NCBI RefSeq assembly: GCF_000485595.1
Contig: NW_014577102.1
Location: forward strand, 369,017 to 417,163
Direction of reading: 5' to 3'
DNA length: 48,147 nt
Source: Priapulus caudatus
Taxonomy: Eukaryota > Priapulida > Priapulimorpha > Priapulimorphida > Priapulidae
In this document: positions 1 through 13,224 of the stretch, piece by piece
Layout: the number at the start of each line of letters is the position of its first letter
How positions within the stretch are numbered: the stretch's first letter is position 1
Program-made: the position numbers and the translations under genes
The notes under the pieces: model-generated
Databases searched by the model: none
What the model was told of the DNA's origin: nothing
The model's input: the letters and a program-made list of their open reading frames with translations, nothing else

Positions 1-214
1 GCGTGTGCGTGTGCGTGTGCGTGTGCGTGTGCGTGTGCGTGTGCGTGTGCGTGTGCATGGTGCATGTGCGAGTGCGTGTGAGTGTGCGTGTGCGTGTGCG
101 AGTGTGTGTGCGTGTGCGTGTGCGTGTGCGCGTGCGCGTGTGTGTGTGTGTTGTGTGTGTGTGCGTGTGTGTGTGTGTTGTGTGTGTGAGCGTGTGCGTG
201 TGCATTGCGAAATG
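1..214. repeat. GT/GC-rich microsatellite
   Basis: Alternating purine-pyrimidine dinucleotide repeat, mainly GTGTGC hexamers drifting into GTGTGT and a few GTGCAT interruptions. It begins at the window edge, so its true length is unknown. Long open frames here are alternating Cys/Val or Arg/Val strings and are not genes. Confidence 0.95.
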
Positions 215-603
215 ATATTAGAACGTTATACATAGCATATTTGATCTTACATCAATACTTTTCACAACGTTAGAGTGAGCTTTCTAACCTGAATTTGAAC
301 AACAGCGAAATAAATCTAGACACGCGCATGATTTCAGAGAATAATTTAACCGAAAATGCGATAAAAATAACAAGATAATGGTACAAATTTAAACACCCTT
401 AATGGATATTCGTAAAAACGAGACCCAGCGTCAAATCGTCTTCCAAAATTATTGATCATCTGTATAACATGTGTTGAACATCAACAATGGTCTATAAACA
501 TATGCTGCGTCCATACAACGTAGGCATCCATGCCATGCATGCGCCCATACTGCATGTATTTACGACAATATACAATACACTAATAACTAACTATATATAT
601 ATA

Positions 604-644
<41 letters not shown>

Positions 645-1199
645 TAACTAAGCAGTTCACGCTTACATTTTAGCATTAAATATTGTAGTGGGGGAGGTGG
701 GGCATTTCATTCAGTTGCTGTTTATACGCGCCAAACACGTCTATCCGCACGTTGATGAATAAACATTTGTGTTATCAGAGGTCCTCCTCAATGTAATACA
801 AGACACAAAACATTTCTTTAATGCGTACGCATGTTATGTTTAGGGGGCAGGTTTCACGCAAGCAGTTCTAGAATGTTTTAGGGAGTGACGTCATATACGT
901 CGCGCTTTACGGAGAAAAGGATAATTTACTATTCGATTGTACTCTCCAACGTTTAAGGGGGCTTTAATATAATCAAGTAACTACTAGATTTATCGCGGTG
1001 TGGCGTTCTATAGATTACCTGACTAAGTGATTAACAGTTTTTTTACACTGAACTGTATTTACTAGTGACGTACACATTCAGGGGCTGAATCCCTGCGTGA
1101 CTACCCGTATGCGATTACACATAAAGATAGAATTGCGACAAGATGACACGCGGAATTGTCGACTTGAAGAGCTTTCAAGTGCGCTCAAGATTTCTCCAC
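215..1199. other. Non-coding AT-rich stretch with a (TA)n tract
   Basis: I see no gene. A (TA)n microsatellite lies at about 588-642. The remainder is unique-looking AT-rich sequence leading into the 31-bp satellite. Confidence 0.6.
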
Positions 1200-4100
1200 C
1201 GCTATTACGGTATATAGTTTAGTACGAGGTCACTATTACAGTATATAGTTTAGTACGAGGTCACTATTACAGTATATAGTTTAGTACGAGGTCACTATTA
1301 CGGTAGTATAGCTTTAGTACTGAGATTCACTATTACACGTATATAGGTTAGTAGAGGTCAACTATTAGGATATTATAGTTTAGTCGAGCGTCACATATTA
1401 CAGTATATAGTTCTGTACGAGGTTCACTCATTACATGTTATATAGTTGAGTAGCAGAGGTCAAAATATTCAGGATATAATAGTTTATACGAGAGTCACTA
1501 TTACAGTATATAGTTTAGTACGAGGTCACTATTACGGTATATAGTTTAGTACGAGGTCACTATTACGGTATATAGTTTAGTACGAGGTCACTATTACGGT
1601 ATATAGTTTAGTACGAGGTCACTATTACGCCGGATATACGGTTTAGTACAGGTCACTATTCAGAGTATTTGTTTAGCTACGAGGTTACTTTACGGTATAT
1701 AGTTTAGTCCGAGGGTCCTATAACGTATATAGTTTGTAAGAGTCACTCTTACGGCTATATAGTTTAGTACCGAGTGCACTATTCCAGGTATATAGTTTAG
1801 TACGGAGGTCACCGAGTACGCGTAGTAGTTTAGTAGTGTCACTAATTACAGTATATAGATTTAGTCAAAAAAACTGTCTTTTCCAGGGTCGACTATTACA
1901 GATTATATTAGCGTTGTAGTACGAGCGCTCACTTTACAGTATTAGGTTTAGTACGGAGCGGTCCTATTACGTATATGTTTAGTACGCGGCTCACTATTAC
2001 GCTATATAGGTTAGTACGAGGCTCACTGCTTACAGTATATAGCTTTAGTCGAGGTCACTATTGCGGTATAATAGTTTTAGTACGAGGTCCACTATTACGT
2101 TATTATAGTTTAGTACGAGCTACCACTAGTATACGTACTTAGTTTATACGAGGTCACCGTATTACGCGTATATTAGTTTAGTACGAGGTCACTATGACGG
2201 CGTATATAGTTTAGTACGAGCAGGTCATATTACGCGTGTATATAGTTTAGTACGAGGTCGACTCTTAAAGTATATAGTTTAGTTACGTAGGTTCATATTA
2301 CAGTATTAGGTAGTACGAGCTGTCACTTATTTACAGTTATATTGTTAGTACGAGCGTCACTTATTACGTCTATATAGTTTAGTACGACGCGTCACTATTA
2401 CGGTATTAGTTTAGTACGAGGTCACTTTACAGTATATTAGTTATAGTACGAGGCCCACTATTACAGATATATCGTTTTAGTACGATGCGTCACTATTATG
2501 GATAGATAGGTTTAGTACGAGCGTCACTATTACGGTAGATGTTTTTAGTACTGAGGCGTCACTTTCAGCTATATAGGTTAGTACGAGGGTCACATATACG
2601 GTATATAGTTTAGTCGAAGGTCACTAATTCCAGTTATATAGTTTAGTACCGCAGGCCACTATTACAGTATATAGTTTAGTCGACGCGTCACTATTACGCG
2701 AATTAGCTTTAGTAGCAGGATCACTATGCGGTATATAGTTGAGTACGACGGTCAGTAATTAAGCAGTTATATGATTTAGTACGAGGTCATTTGCGGTATA
2801 GAGTTTAGTACGATGGTCACTTTTATTACCACGACGCTTAGTTAGATTTAGCTACGAGGTCACTATACGGTACTATAGTTTAGTCGACGGTCAACTATTA
2901 CCCGCGTTATAGTTTAAGTACCGAGGTCACTATTACAGATAGATTAGCTTTAGTACGAGCGCCATATTACGGTATCATAGCTTTAGTACGAGGCCACTAT
3001 TACAGTATATAGTTTAGTACGAGGTCACTATTACGGTATATAGTTTAGTACGAGGTCACTATTACGGTATATAGTTTAGTACGAGGTCACCTATCTACAG
3101 TATTAGTTAGGTACCGAGGTCATATTTACGGTATATAGTTTAGTACGAGCGTCACTATTACAGATATATAGTTTTAGTCGAGGGTCACTATTGCCAGGCT
3201 ATATAGGTTATAGTACGACGGGCACTATATTACAGATATATTAGTTTAGTACCTGAGGCACTGCATTACGTATATAGTTTAGTACGAGCGTCACTATATT
3301 GCGGCGGATCAGTATTATAGTTCAGTACCAGTCCATTATTAGTATATAGTTTAGTACAGAGCGTCACTATTACAGTATTATAGTTTAGTACGAAAAAAAA
3401 CTATTCTTTCAGGCCAGCTATTTACGGTATATAGTTTGTCAGAAAGGCCCCTATTACGGTATATAGTTTAGTACGAAACAGTCACCATTACGGTCTATAT
3501 GTTTAGTAACAGGTCATATTTGCGTATATAGTTTAGAAGTACCAGGGTCATCTTTACAGTATATAGTTTTAGTACGAGGTCCTTTACAGTAATAGTTTAG
3601 TACGAGGTCACTATTACGGTATATAGTTTAGTACGAGGTCACTATTACAGTATATAGTTTAGTACGAGGTCACTATTACAGTATATAGTTTAGTACGAGG
3701 TCATATATTGGGTATATAGTTTGAGCTACCAGAGTCATTATTTCAAGTAATAGAAGTTTAGTACGAGCGTTCTACTATGACAGTATATAGTTTAGTACGA
3801 GGCACTATTTACGGTATATAGTTTAGTACGGAGGCCACTATTACGGTATTATAGTTTAGTACGAGGTCACTATTACGGGCTATAAGTTTTAGTACGAGGC
3901 TGCACTATATTAAGCGGTATATAGTTTAGTACCGGTCATCCTTTACCAGTAATTATTAGTTTAGTACAGAGGTCACTATTACGGTATATAGCTTTAGTAC
4001 GAAGGTTCACTATTTACAGCTATATTAGTTTAGTACAGAGTCACTTATATGCGGTATATAAGTTTAGTACCAGCGTCATTGATTAGCGTATATAGTTTCA

Positions 4101-5830
4101 GTACGAGGTCCACTATGACGAGTATATAGCTTTTAGTACGAGGCCACTATTACGGTATATAGTTAGTACGAGCCGCCACTATTACTCGGTTATATAGTTA
4201 GTACGAGGCCACTACTTACGGTATATAGTTTTAGTACGAGGTTACTTTACGGTAATATATAGTTTAGTAAGAGGCGCCACATATTACGTAGTTTAGTTAG
4301 TTTACAGAGGTCACTATTTACGCGTTATAGGTTTACGTACGAGGTCAGCTATTACTGGGTAAATTAGATTAGCTACAGCAGGTCACTTATTACAGGTGAA
4401 GAGTTTGTCGAGGTCATTTACGGTTATATAGTTTTGTACGCGACGGTCACTACTGACGGTATATCAGTTGGAGTACGGGGACACTCTTACCTGTATATAG
4501 TTTAGTTACAGAAGGCCACTATCTACAGTATATAGTTTAGTACGAGGTCACTATTACGGTATATAGTTTAGTACGAGGTCACTATTACGGTATATAGTTT
4601 AGTACGAGGTCACTATTACGGTATATGAGTTTGTTACGAGGCCACTATTAGCAGTATATCGTTTAGTACGAAGGTCACTAGTACAGTATTAGTTAGTCGA
4701 GGACACTATTTACGATATATTAGTTTAGTAACGAGGTCACTATTCGGTATATGTTTTCAGTAACGGAAGGCAACCTATTACGGGCATATATAGATTTCAG
4801 TCACGACGCGCACTATTACAGCTGATATGTTTACGTACGACCGGTCACTTTACAGTATATAGTTTAGCTAGCAGGCCATATTACAGTATTATAGTTAGTA
4901 CTGAGGTCACTATTACGGTATATAGTTTGTACGAGTCACTATTACGGTATTATAGTTTTTAGCTACGACGTCACTATGTAACGGCGTATTTAGTTTAGAC
5001 GAGGTTACTATTTACGGTGCTATAGTTTAGTACGAGTCACTATTACGGTATTTAGTTTAGTACGCAGGTGGTTACTATTACGGTATATAGTTTAGGTGAC
5101 GAGTCACTATTACGGTATATAGTTTAGATATACGAGGTTCATTATTGCGGCTATATAGTTTAGTACGAGTCATTATTACGCCGTATATTAGTTCTAGTCT
5201 GACGTCACTATTGGCCAGGCATTATAGTTTAGTACGATAGGCTCACGTATTCAGGACTATATAGTTGTAGTATATGAGCAGTCACTATTGCGCGGCTATA
5301 TAGGATTTAGTACGGAGGCCACGGATTACAGATATATATGTTTAGTATACGATGGGCGACTATTAACGCCGTTATATAGTTTAGTATACGCAGGTCACTA
5401 TTACGGATATACTAGTTTAGTATTGAGGTCACTATTACGGTTATATAGTTTATACGAAGGCCAACTATTATGGTATATGGTTTAGTGCGAGGTCATTATT
5501 ACAGTATATAGTTTAGTTCTGTGCCCACTATAACGGTATATAGTTTAGTTCTTGGCACTAGTAAGTATATGGTTTAGGTTAGAGCCCACTATTACGGTAC
5601 ATAGTTTAGTGCGAGACACTATTGCGGTATATAGTTTAATGCGAGCTGACTAGGTTTGGTTTAGGTTAGAGCCACTATTACGGTACATGGTTTAGAGCGA
5701 GACCACTATTACGGTATATAGTTTAGTACAAAGCTGGTCGCTATACCTTCGGTGCTATGGATGAGATCTGATTCTGTTTAGTACGGAGAGGGTTCACGAG
5801 GTCACTATTACGGTATATAGTTTAGTACAA
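1200..5830. repeat. 31-bp satellite array, about 4.6 kb
   Basis: Head-to-tail repeat of a 31-bp unit with core TATATAGTTTAGTACGAGG followed by a segment ending ACTATTAC. Exact 31-bp spacing is visible at 1211/1242 and in perfect runs near 1201-1300, 1500-1630, 2996-3090, 3600-3700 and 4515-4620. Between those runs nearly every unit carries one to several small insertions or deletions. About 150 units would fit. The small open frames inside are repeat translations, not genes. Confidence 0.95.
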
Positions 5831-5873
5831 TGCTGGTCGCTATACCTTCGGTGCTATGGATGAGATCTGATTC
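5728..5873. repeat. Duplicated 44-bp edge module of the satellite
   Basis: A segment beginning GCTGGTCGCTATACC and ending GAGATCTGATTC occurs twice, at about 5733-5774 and 5832-5873. The two are separated by roughly two 31-bp units. It marks the array's right boundary. Confidence 0.8.
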
Positions 5874-6003
5874 GCTATCTTTTCTGCTTCTCTCTAGTGA
5901 TGGGGGATGTACTGGGTGACGGAGGTGTGAGCAACGAACCCTTGCTGCCACTCTCGCTCATCTGTGATGCACTCAAGCACTGGGGGAAAAAAACAAATAA
6001 AAT

Positions 6004-6295
6004 TAGCCATGACCTTCATTTTAACACTATACCGCACCGACACCTACACCTCGACATAATTAAATCTTTGGCTAGCATGTATATGGTACCACTATGGCCA
6101 AGTTTGGCCATGATCTTCATTACAACACTATACCGCACCGACACCTACACCTTGACCTTGACATAATTAAATTGTCGGCTAGAATGTATATAGTACCACT
6201 GTGGCCAACATTGGCCATGATCCTTCATTATATTACTATACCGCACCGACACCTAGCCCTTGTTATAATTACATTTTCGACTAGCGTGTATAGTG
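6004..6295. repeat. Tandem repeat, three diverged ~105-bp units
   Basis: Three units each contain a GGCCATGA-TCTTCAT-like start, then ACTATACCGCACCGACACCTA, an ATAATTA segment, and a TAGTACCACT-like end. Units start near 6005, 6105 and 6211 and differ by substitutions and small indels, so the array is old. The short open frames that run through it are not supported as genes. Confidence 0.8.
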
Positions 6296-6317
6296 TCACT
6301 GCAGCGTTGGCCAAACA

Positions 6318-6351
6318 CGGCTTTACCTGCGTCATTACGCAGGTAAAGCCG
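6318..6351. repeat. Perfect 15-bp stem hairpin
   Basis: CGGCTTTACCTGCGT at 6318-6332 is followed by loop CATT and its exact reverse complement at 6337-6351. It sits just past the 105-bp tandem repeats. It could be a foldback remnant. I see no gene next to it that it could terminate. Confidence 0.8.
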
Positions 6352-9300
6352 TACACGCCCGCGTGATTAGAGGTGGAGAGGGTGGTGGGGTAACAATTCC
6401 AAGGCCGTGGCCTCTGGGGGGAGGCAAGGGTGTAGCTGCCCACATTAGATTGTGGAGGAAATAAGCTTATGTAACCATTGTCAGTTACCCGGAAATAAAT
6501 GTGATAAATACTGGAACAAAATTCCCATTTACTAAAGCATTACAATTCACAAAAACACTATTATCCCTTTTGCTTATAACCCCATCGTACATGTGATTTA
6601 TTTCGTGAAAATTTTGCTACCCCCTTCCAAGGAATTTGTTCAACCTACGGCCCTGAATTCTTATATAAATTGCATCTACCTACCCCGTGCCAGGTATAGT
6701 AGCGGTACAGCAGCGAGAATAAGGGCGATTGACTCTTTCTATATAAGTAATAGGCTTGAATTCAACCACTTGCATCAACCTTGTCGAGCTTATATACGTG
6801 TCTCGAGACGATGAAGGAACTTACGAGGCCTGACGATACAGCTATACGCACCAACGTAATAACCGTCTCGTTTTGAAGGTTTTCGGGGGTTTTTAATACA
6901 TTTTTTTTGATAAGTAGGATGAAATTAGGTTCCGTATTGCGGACCGAACTTTGTTAAATGTCAGCGCAATATCTTTCCATCTGTATCAGCGCAGCAGGTA
7001 GATTAGTGTAGTCGTCGTTAACGGACGGCGGCTGAATGCAGGCAGGCAGGTAAGCCCTGACGTTATCATGGCGGAGGAAGACCTACGACGTACTTAAAAT
7101 CAGACATATTAAAAGATGCCACTCAAGTGATAGATTGTCCATATGATTTTTCCCCTAAGCCACTTTAGTGCTATCCTCTCCCAATCTAGACGTCTTCTTG
7201 TTTACCTCTGCGCCACTGGAGAGATACGTTCACGAACGAAAGCTTTTTCTATGATTGCAGAGAATCCATCCCCTCGTCCTTGCATGATCATCCCTCTTCC
7301 CTGTATACGATCACCTCCTCTTCCCTCCAGCCATGGGTTATATTTCTCCCCCCCCCCCCGCCACGTGCCTTTCCACAACAATGGAAATATTTAGTACACT
7401 CTAGGGCATGGGCGCAATGTGCGCATTTGTTCGTACACGTGTGAGCCTGCTATTACTGTGGCGTTCTACTCTTACTTATGTTACGCCAGGCGAATACGGC
7501 CCTACATTGCATCAAAAGTAAATTGCGCTATATTAACACGGCACTCGCGCGCAATGGAAACACATTTCGGTAGAAGAAAGTGGGCCCGATTTTCGCCGTG
7601 TTTATTTGCGAGCTTTTCTAACGCGCGACGAAATTTTCCCGCGATTCGCCGACTGCGAAAACGGCAGCGGCATAAAATCGGCTGCGCCTCGTAACAGTGC
7701 TGCCGTCGGCAATCCATTGCCATGCCAATAACCAGTCCCGCGGCCTGCCTTCTCAGCGCCATAGCAAAAACGTCGCATCGCACGTTCGCACGCTCGGTCG
7801 CCGGCGAACGATGACACGTGACGGACTCTCCGGACATAACGGAAATTCAACGTCTTCCCGGTTCTACATGCAGGAGAGGAATCAGGAATATGGGCGAGCA
7901 GGCTCTCGTGACGTAGATTTCTGCGAAAGGCAGTTATTATCTTATTTATCCCAGAAATGATCCATTCGCTTCATTTCTAAGATGAACGAACAGGGCACAT
8001 AACAAGGAACACAATGGCGTGTATTAATAATCGTATATATAGCTGTTAGCTGTCCCGTGCGTGCGTACTTGACCTAACTACACCTATGTTGTGACACACA
8101 CATATACACTAAACTGTAACAGAGTTCTTAATATACGAAATGGACATGGGGGGGGGCTGAGTCACAGGATTAGGATTACAAGGGTGCTACTATTTGTTGT
8201 GGAACCTTAACGGGAAATTGAACGCAGTGGTTTTAGGTCTACCGTGTATGGTAAGTGGTCAATATGTGTGAGAGGCATAACGGCTACATAACAAAAGTAC
8301 AAACTGCCGGTAACGTAGGCGATATACGAATGTCTACTCAAATGAGGAACAATTAGTTTATATGTGAAATTGACTGCACGTAATAGAGTAATGTATTTCG
8401 CGAGTCTGTATGGTATATGACTGAATCTAGGCACAGTGGGGATTATGATGCTCCAGCTTAGAGCGCATTATCGCAGTTACACGCGCAGGCGCATGCGCAG
8501 TAGGGACTTATAGCAAGATAGCGATTGTCATTCAGAAACATCGACCTGCAGTGTATAGAATACATCCGCAAACCATGCGCTAAATATTCGGAAGGCATTT
8601 TTGGCCACAGAGAAATAATAAGTATACACACAAATGTGAATAGGATCGGGAATAATGCGTCAGATAGCGCCAATAGATGCATCCCTAAAATTATTCGTAT
8701 ATATGACGTCTGTGTATTCGAATGTACTTACAGGTGTATATTGTGGGCAATTTGGGAATAAGCGACTCTTCACCATACCATGGTGGCTTATGCGCCACAT
8801 ACATGAAAGGCAGGGAATACGCCCTCGGAATTGTAAAGGCTATATGGAAAATGGATTCCCATACTGTAATATCCCTATACTACTGAGTACTAATGCATAT
8901 AGATGCATGGGTACACGTGTGCCACAATGTTATGAAATGGCGCGCATGTGTCAATCATGAGATGGGAATCTTTGCTCAGCAATTGCTCGCAGCCTGTTGT
9001 CACGAAAAACGAAAATTTGACTACGGCTAGAATTTCACGAAGCCAGGGTTTAGAATTTAGCCGATTATAACCGTGTACGGCTTTCTTATGCACATGCGCA
9101 GTATTCGTGGCAGACGAAGATGATGGTCACATTATTGTCACAATTCTATCTATCTCAAATAGAATCGGATCGTTATACGTGCCACAGCCACACCGCCACT
9201 AGCATAAATATTTAGCAGCGGGAATATTCTATTACAAATTATAACTTTTAGTAACTACTACAAAATTTCAATTTGGATTAAAGAATGATTTGAATGAATT

Positions 9301-11961
9301 TTGATAGAAATTTCTAAATAATAATGACACCATATATCCTCAGGCACGTGCACCCATAACTAAAGCTATAGTGTTCACGTCGCTACTTAAAAAGATGTTT
9401 AAAAAGTCCATATCATTTTTCGCTTTCATTAAGCTATTTATTATGACATGCATACTGGGAAAATTTGAATCCACTATAAATAGAAGATATTCTACATTGC
9501 AAGTATTATTAAAAATATATCCGAGCTATATTTTTGCTTCATAGAATGTGTCATTTTCTGCTCAGAGGTTGGAGTAAATTTGAAGATTACGGACTAGATT
9601 ATTACATCATATCATGATTAATGTTATGTCATAAGCAATAACAGATTTTAGAAGAATTATCGTATTCAGTTGTTAACTATTACTATAAAATTGACGGCCG
9701 AAATAAAAACCAAACATATATTATCAAACCTAGTACATATACTTGCCAGTCGCTTGAAGATATTAATAGCACCTGCATTGACACGTTATTTAATTAATGA
9801 AGTTATTAATTAGGTTATTATCCTGATCGCATTCGGGCACACCTCTTCGACGTCCCCCGTTTTCGAGATATACTCTGGTTTAATTAAAACATCATCATCC
9901 TGCTGAGGGGGGGGGGGGGTGTAGGTGTATATGCGTACCTCGCAGCAGGGAAGCCAGTAGACACCGAATATAGGATCGGTGTTTACATCGCGCACACACG
10001 CATAGCTCCATAATACATAACTACATAACATAATACATAACTACATAATATCAAGAGTGAATAATAATAGATTAATAGTATAATAGAATAATATTATTAT
10101 TCACTCCTGATAAAATATAACGGTTTCCTAACTACAGGGGGGTTGTGTATATGGATAGGACACGGCAAGTATGCAGGTGTAGCAGTCACGCATCTCCGAA
10201 ACAAACATGTTTTTCTGCTAACATACGAACAGGTGAGCTGTGTACGTGTGCTTACTTCGAGAAGGGGTATTCTATAGATAATATCCGGAGGGAATAACAA
10301 TTAATAGACTATAATATAGACTAGAATAATATTGTCTTGGCAACCCTCTAATTAAACCATCTTTGTTTTAAATTCTGGCCAATAAGCTACATGCAGAAGT
10401 AATCAACTGATAAATGTTCTCGCTCACAGCGACCGAAAAACCCATGATTCGAATTTTTTGAATTATTAAAATATATATTATTTTTGCTATGCGTTATCCA
10501 TGAATAGTATATACTCATATAGTAATCAGTAAATATTGTGTAATTGTATAATATGATTATTAAAGCTGTTTATTTAGAATTAGATACAACTTATATATTT
10601 AATTATGTCACCTTTTAAACTTGTGCGCATTCACCCTAATTTCTCTACGCCTACGATTGATACACAATTTAGTGAGAAACTGATACTAACTAGGTGATAT
10701 GGGTAGATTTGTGTCAAGTATTATTAAAGCATGCATACAAGTTCCGGCTATAACAAAACGATAATCCAGCAATTACTTTTCCTTGAGTGCGTAGCGCAAT
10801 GAATACACGATCCCGGGCACGCACGTAGACGAAAGCTTTGCAGATAATATGCAAGGCACATGTGAACATCAGGGGTCCCATAACACATGCTATAAAATAC
10901 AGGGATAAGATGCTCAGGTCATACATTAGACATCTGGGGTGGCATAAGGGCCCAGATTGAAAATGGCAGACATCATGTGGTATTGCTGTACTGAACTGCA
11001 CAGACTTCCTCTCGTGTGACTCTTATTTTACTAAATTTCTCGTTACTCTTTATAGTAAACCCAATAACAATATTAATGATTGCGAAAAATGGTCCTGGTT
11101 AATATTATAGCATAAAAAACATGGTATTAAATGCATTTCACTCAAATGGCACGCATTGATTTTAACTGGGTTTAGTTCTATGTGATAATGTGGCAGATGA
11201 TCATCTTACTCTCTATTCTGATAATAGGAAGCACAAGAATATGTATATCATTTAACGCGGGTGCTTTGTGCTATCGTGATGGTGTATTGTGCGCGGGTGT
11301 ATTAACGCGGGTGTATTGTGCTATTATTTGTAGACCTATATAGTTATCATTATTCACCAATCAGTACGCTTTATCCCATGTGTTGCATCTATCCTAGCAT
11401 ATGCCGATATTTGCGTTATTCCGAGTGAGTACTTTCTAAATTAAACTATAGAGCTGTCTTAACAATCATTGAAATTTCGTAATTCGTAAAAATATGTAAA
11501 ATCGCGCGTTTTAGCTGGTTGTCACTAGAACAAAGTGCAAAACAACGAGCATAAACTCACACGATTTAACGTCCACTCAGTCAACAAACTCTAATCATCT
11601 CATTTACGAAACTATCTCAACATAAAATCAGGCTAACTTTGGAAATAGCTGTAGGCGGTATCTTAGGTAAATACGTTCCTACGACAAGCAATGAAATCTT
11701 ATGTCTTATAGCGGTACTCATAAAAACAGTGAACATACACACACTGTAGGCTGCACCGTTTGGTAAACACTCCCATAAATTAATTAAAAGCTCCTAATAA
11801 ACTTCGAATGTTTACAGAGGATCCCCGGGTCGCGAATATACAGTGTCGATTACGTATACTGCGCCCATGGACGCGAACATCCTAACCTTTCCTAACATCG
11901 CTCGTTGATACCTGTGTAGTTGGCATTACGTCTATAATTATCTTCCGCTTTTGGCTATCCA
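6352..11961. other. 5.6-kb stretch without a recognisable gene
   Basis: No frame resembles a known protein, and no exon chain is evident on either strand. Notable contents: a C-homopolymer near 7350; a GC- and CpG-rich block at about 7,500-7,860 with open frames on both strands, the longest 111 codons on the minus strand, which I do not recognise; G homopolymers near 8150 and 9907; a hairpin at 10049-10112; and a short GCGGGTG/TATTGTGC repeat near 11,258-11,325. Confidence 0.6.
10049..10112. repeat. Foldback hairpin, TATCAAGAGTGA type
   Basis: TATCAAGAGTGAATAATAAT at 10049 pairs with ATTATTATTCACTCCTGATA ending at 10112, with one mismatch. About 24 bp of AT-rich spacer separates the arms. 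The termini resemble the TATCAGGAGTAGATAATAG hairpin in HAUS5 intron 1 and at the right window edge, so this is probably one dispersed foldback family. Confidence 0.7.
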
Positions 11962-11989
11962 GGCTATAGTACTAGAGCTAGTATAATGC

Positions 11990-12060
11990 TAGCCCGACCA
12001 GGCTGTGTGACTAACGTCAATATACACACTCTCTTGATGTGTGACCGTTTCTTGGAGCTA
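11990..12060. mobile_element. Element E, 71 bp, with 9-bp target duplication
   Basis: Starts TAGCCCGACCAGGCTGTG and ends CGTTTCTTGGAGCTA. It is flanked by exact 9-bp direct repeats GTATAATGC at 11981-11989 and 12061-12069. Terminal inverted match is about six bases (TAGCYC/GRGCTA). No coding capacity, so it must move with proteins from elsewhere if mobile. A related 76-bp copy with a different 9-bp duplication is at 32557-32632. A 9-bp duplication fits Mutator-like transposons, but the superfamily is unproven. Confidence 0.65.
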
Positions 12061-12684
12061 GTATAATGCCAATTGCATAACTAACGTAGTGCTAGTGTTT
12101 CCCAGTGCAACACAAACTGTTTTACTTATTATCTATTTTGGCTAACGTGTGACCGAGACGCCATGCAATCCGTTTGACAAATGAGATTCTATCAGTTTAT
12201 GTGATGCAATTTTATGGCAGTGTGCGTATGGCTAGGCTTTTCCCTGCTAACAGTAACAGTGCTAACACACTGCCTTGGTTAATTTACTTATATTTTTCTT
12301 GGGCAATCCTGTAGTCACAGCATTTAGTTTTTGGAAGTAGTCATAACTTAGTGCAATACTGAGTCTGAAGCACCGAATGTTGAATCGGTACTGAAATGTT
12401 GTGTCAGTACAGTATCATAGTAACGTCGTATTTTTTGTCATCCACAAGTGTTATTAGCAGGCTTATATAAGTTGAGAAATGAACATTTTGAGCACAAGTA
12501 GTTTTGGCCAGCAAAGTTAGTTAATCGTATATTTGTGCCGCTTCGCATTGTTTGCTTCAAGTGTCCTATGATTGCCGGATCGACTTAACAATCCTGCTGG
12601 CTCAATCTTGTATTTCAGAAGTTGGTCATTTTATCCATTGTTTTTAGTGTAAGTTAAAAATCTTATTAATTAATTATGTTATAG

Positions 12685-13194
12685 GGTCCCTGAAAAAGGT
12701 AATTGAGAAAGTTGCAGTGGGGGCAAGCGTGAAAGAATTATGTGAACTTGGTGATAGCTTGCTGACAGAAGAAACAGGAAAGGTATTCAAGAAAGAAAAA
12801 GAAATGAAGAAAGGTAAACCATGTTTGACTGTAGCTGTAAACATGTAACAAACTTTTCGGCTGTATTTTGTTGCCAATCGCACCTTCATTTTCTACTAGG
12901 CATCCTCATTGCATTGACATTTTTAACAGTCACAGATTGTCTTCAGATATATGTGAATTCTGAATGCAGACTTCTTTGTGATGCAATTAAATTTGCATTT
13001 TTGTTGCGGAGGCAAGTATGTCAACACCGATCAAATGAGTGAAGACCTGTATGTTATATAATCTGTTAATAACATTATTATACTTCAGGTATAGCATTTC
13101 CCACCTGCATTTCTGTCAACAACTGCATCTGTCACTTCTCTCCTCTTAAGAGTGACAATGATGTGATACTCCAAGATGGTGACATGGTTAAGAT
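12685..13194 (+). CDS. PA2G4: PA2G4 exons 2 and 3, intact copy lying upstream of exon 1
   Basis: Exon 2 is 12685-12813 (acceptor TATAG, donor GTAAAC) and encodes a segment with [13 protein letters not shown] and [15 protein letters not shown]. Exon 3 is 13089-13194 (acceptor CTTCAG, donor GTAAGT) and encodes [13 protein letters not shown] and [12 protein letters not shown]. Both match the N-terminal part of the PA2G4 pita-bread domain. Phases fit exactly between exon 1 (18673-18763, ends phase 1) and exon 4 (begins 22936). Yet this copy lies about 5.5 kb upstream of exon 1. The in-order copy at 21562-22104 is damaged by indels. Either this block is misplaced in the assembly or it is a true partial duplication. 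Confidence 0.9.
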
Positions 13195-13224
13195 GTAAGT
13201 TTTGCAAATTTCAGATCATGGAAA

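Noticed and set aside
3-235. Two overlapping open frames through the GT/GC repeat
   Set aside because: Translation of a dinucleotide repeat; no non-repetitive protein content.
5288-5485. 65-codon frame in the satellite
   Set aside because: Read-through of 31-bp units with indels; not conserved between units.
7502-7850. Overlapping minus-strand frames of 111 and 82 codons in a GC-rich block
   Set aside because: Open frames are expected in GC-rich DNA, frames are open on both strands, and I recognise no domain.
11820-11834. AGAGGATCCCCGGGT, identical to part of a common cloning polylinker
   Set aside because: Only 15 bases match and the flanks do not continue as vector; the restriction-site palindromes can arise by chance. 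Worth a vector screen but not called.
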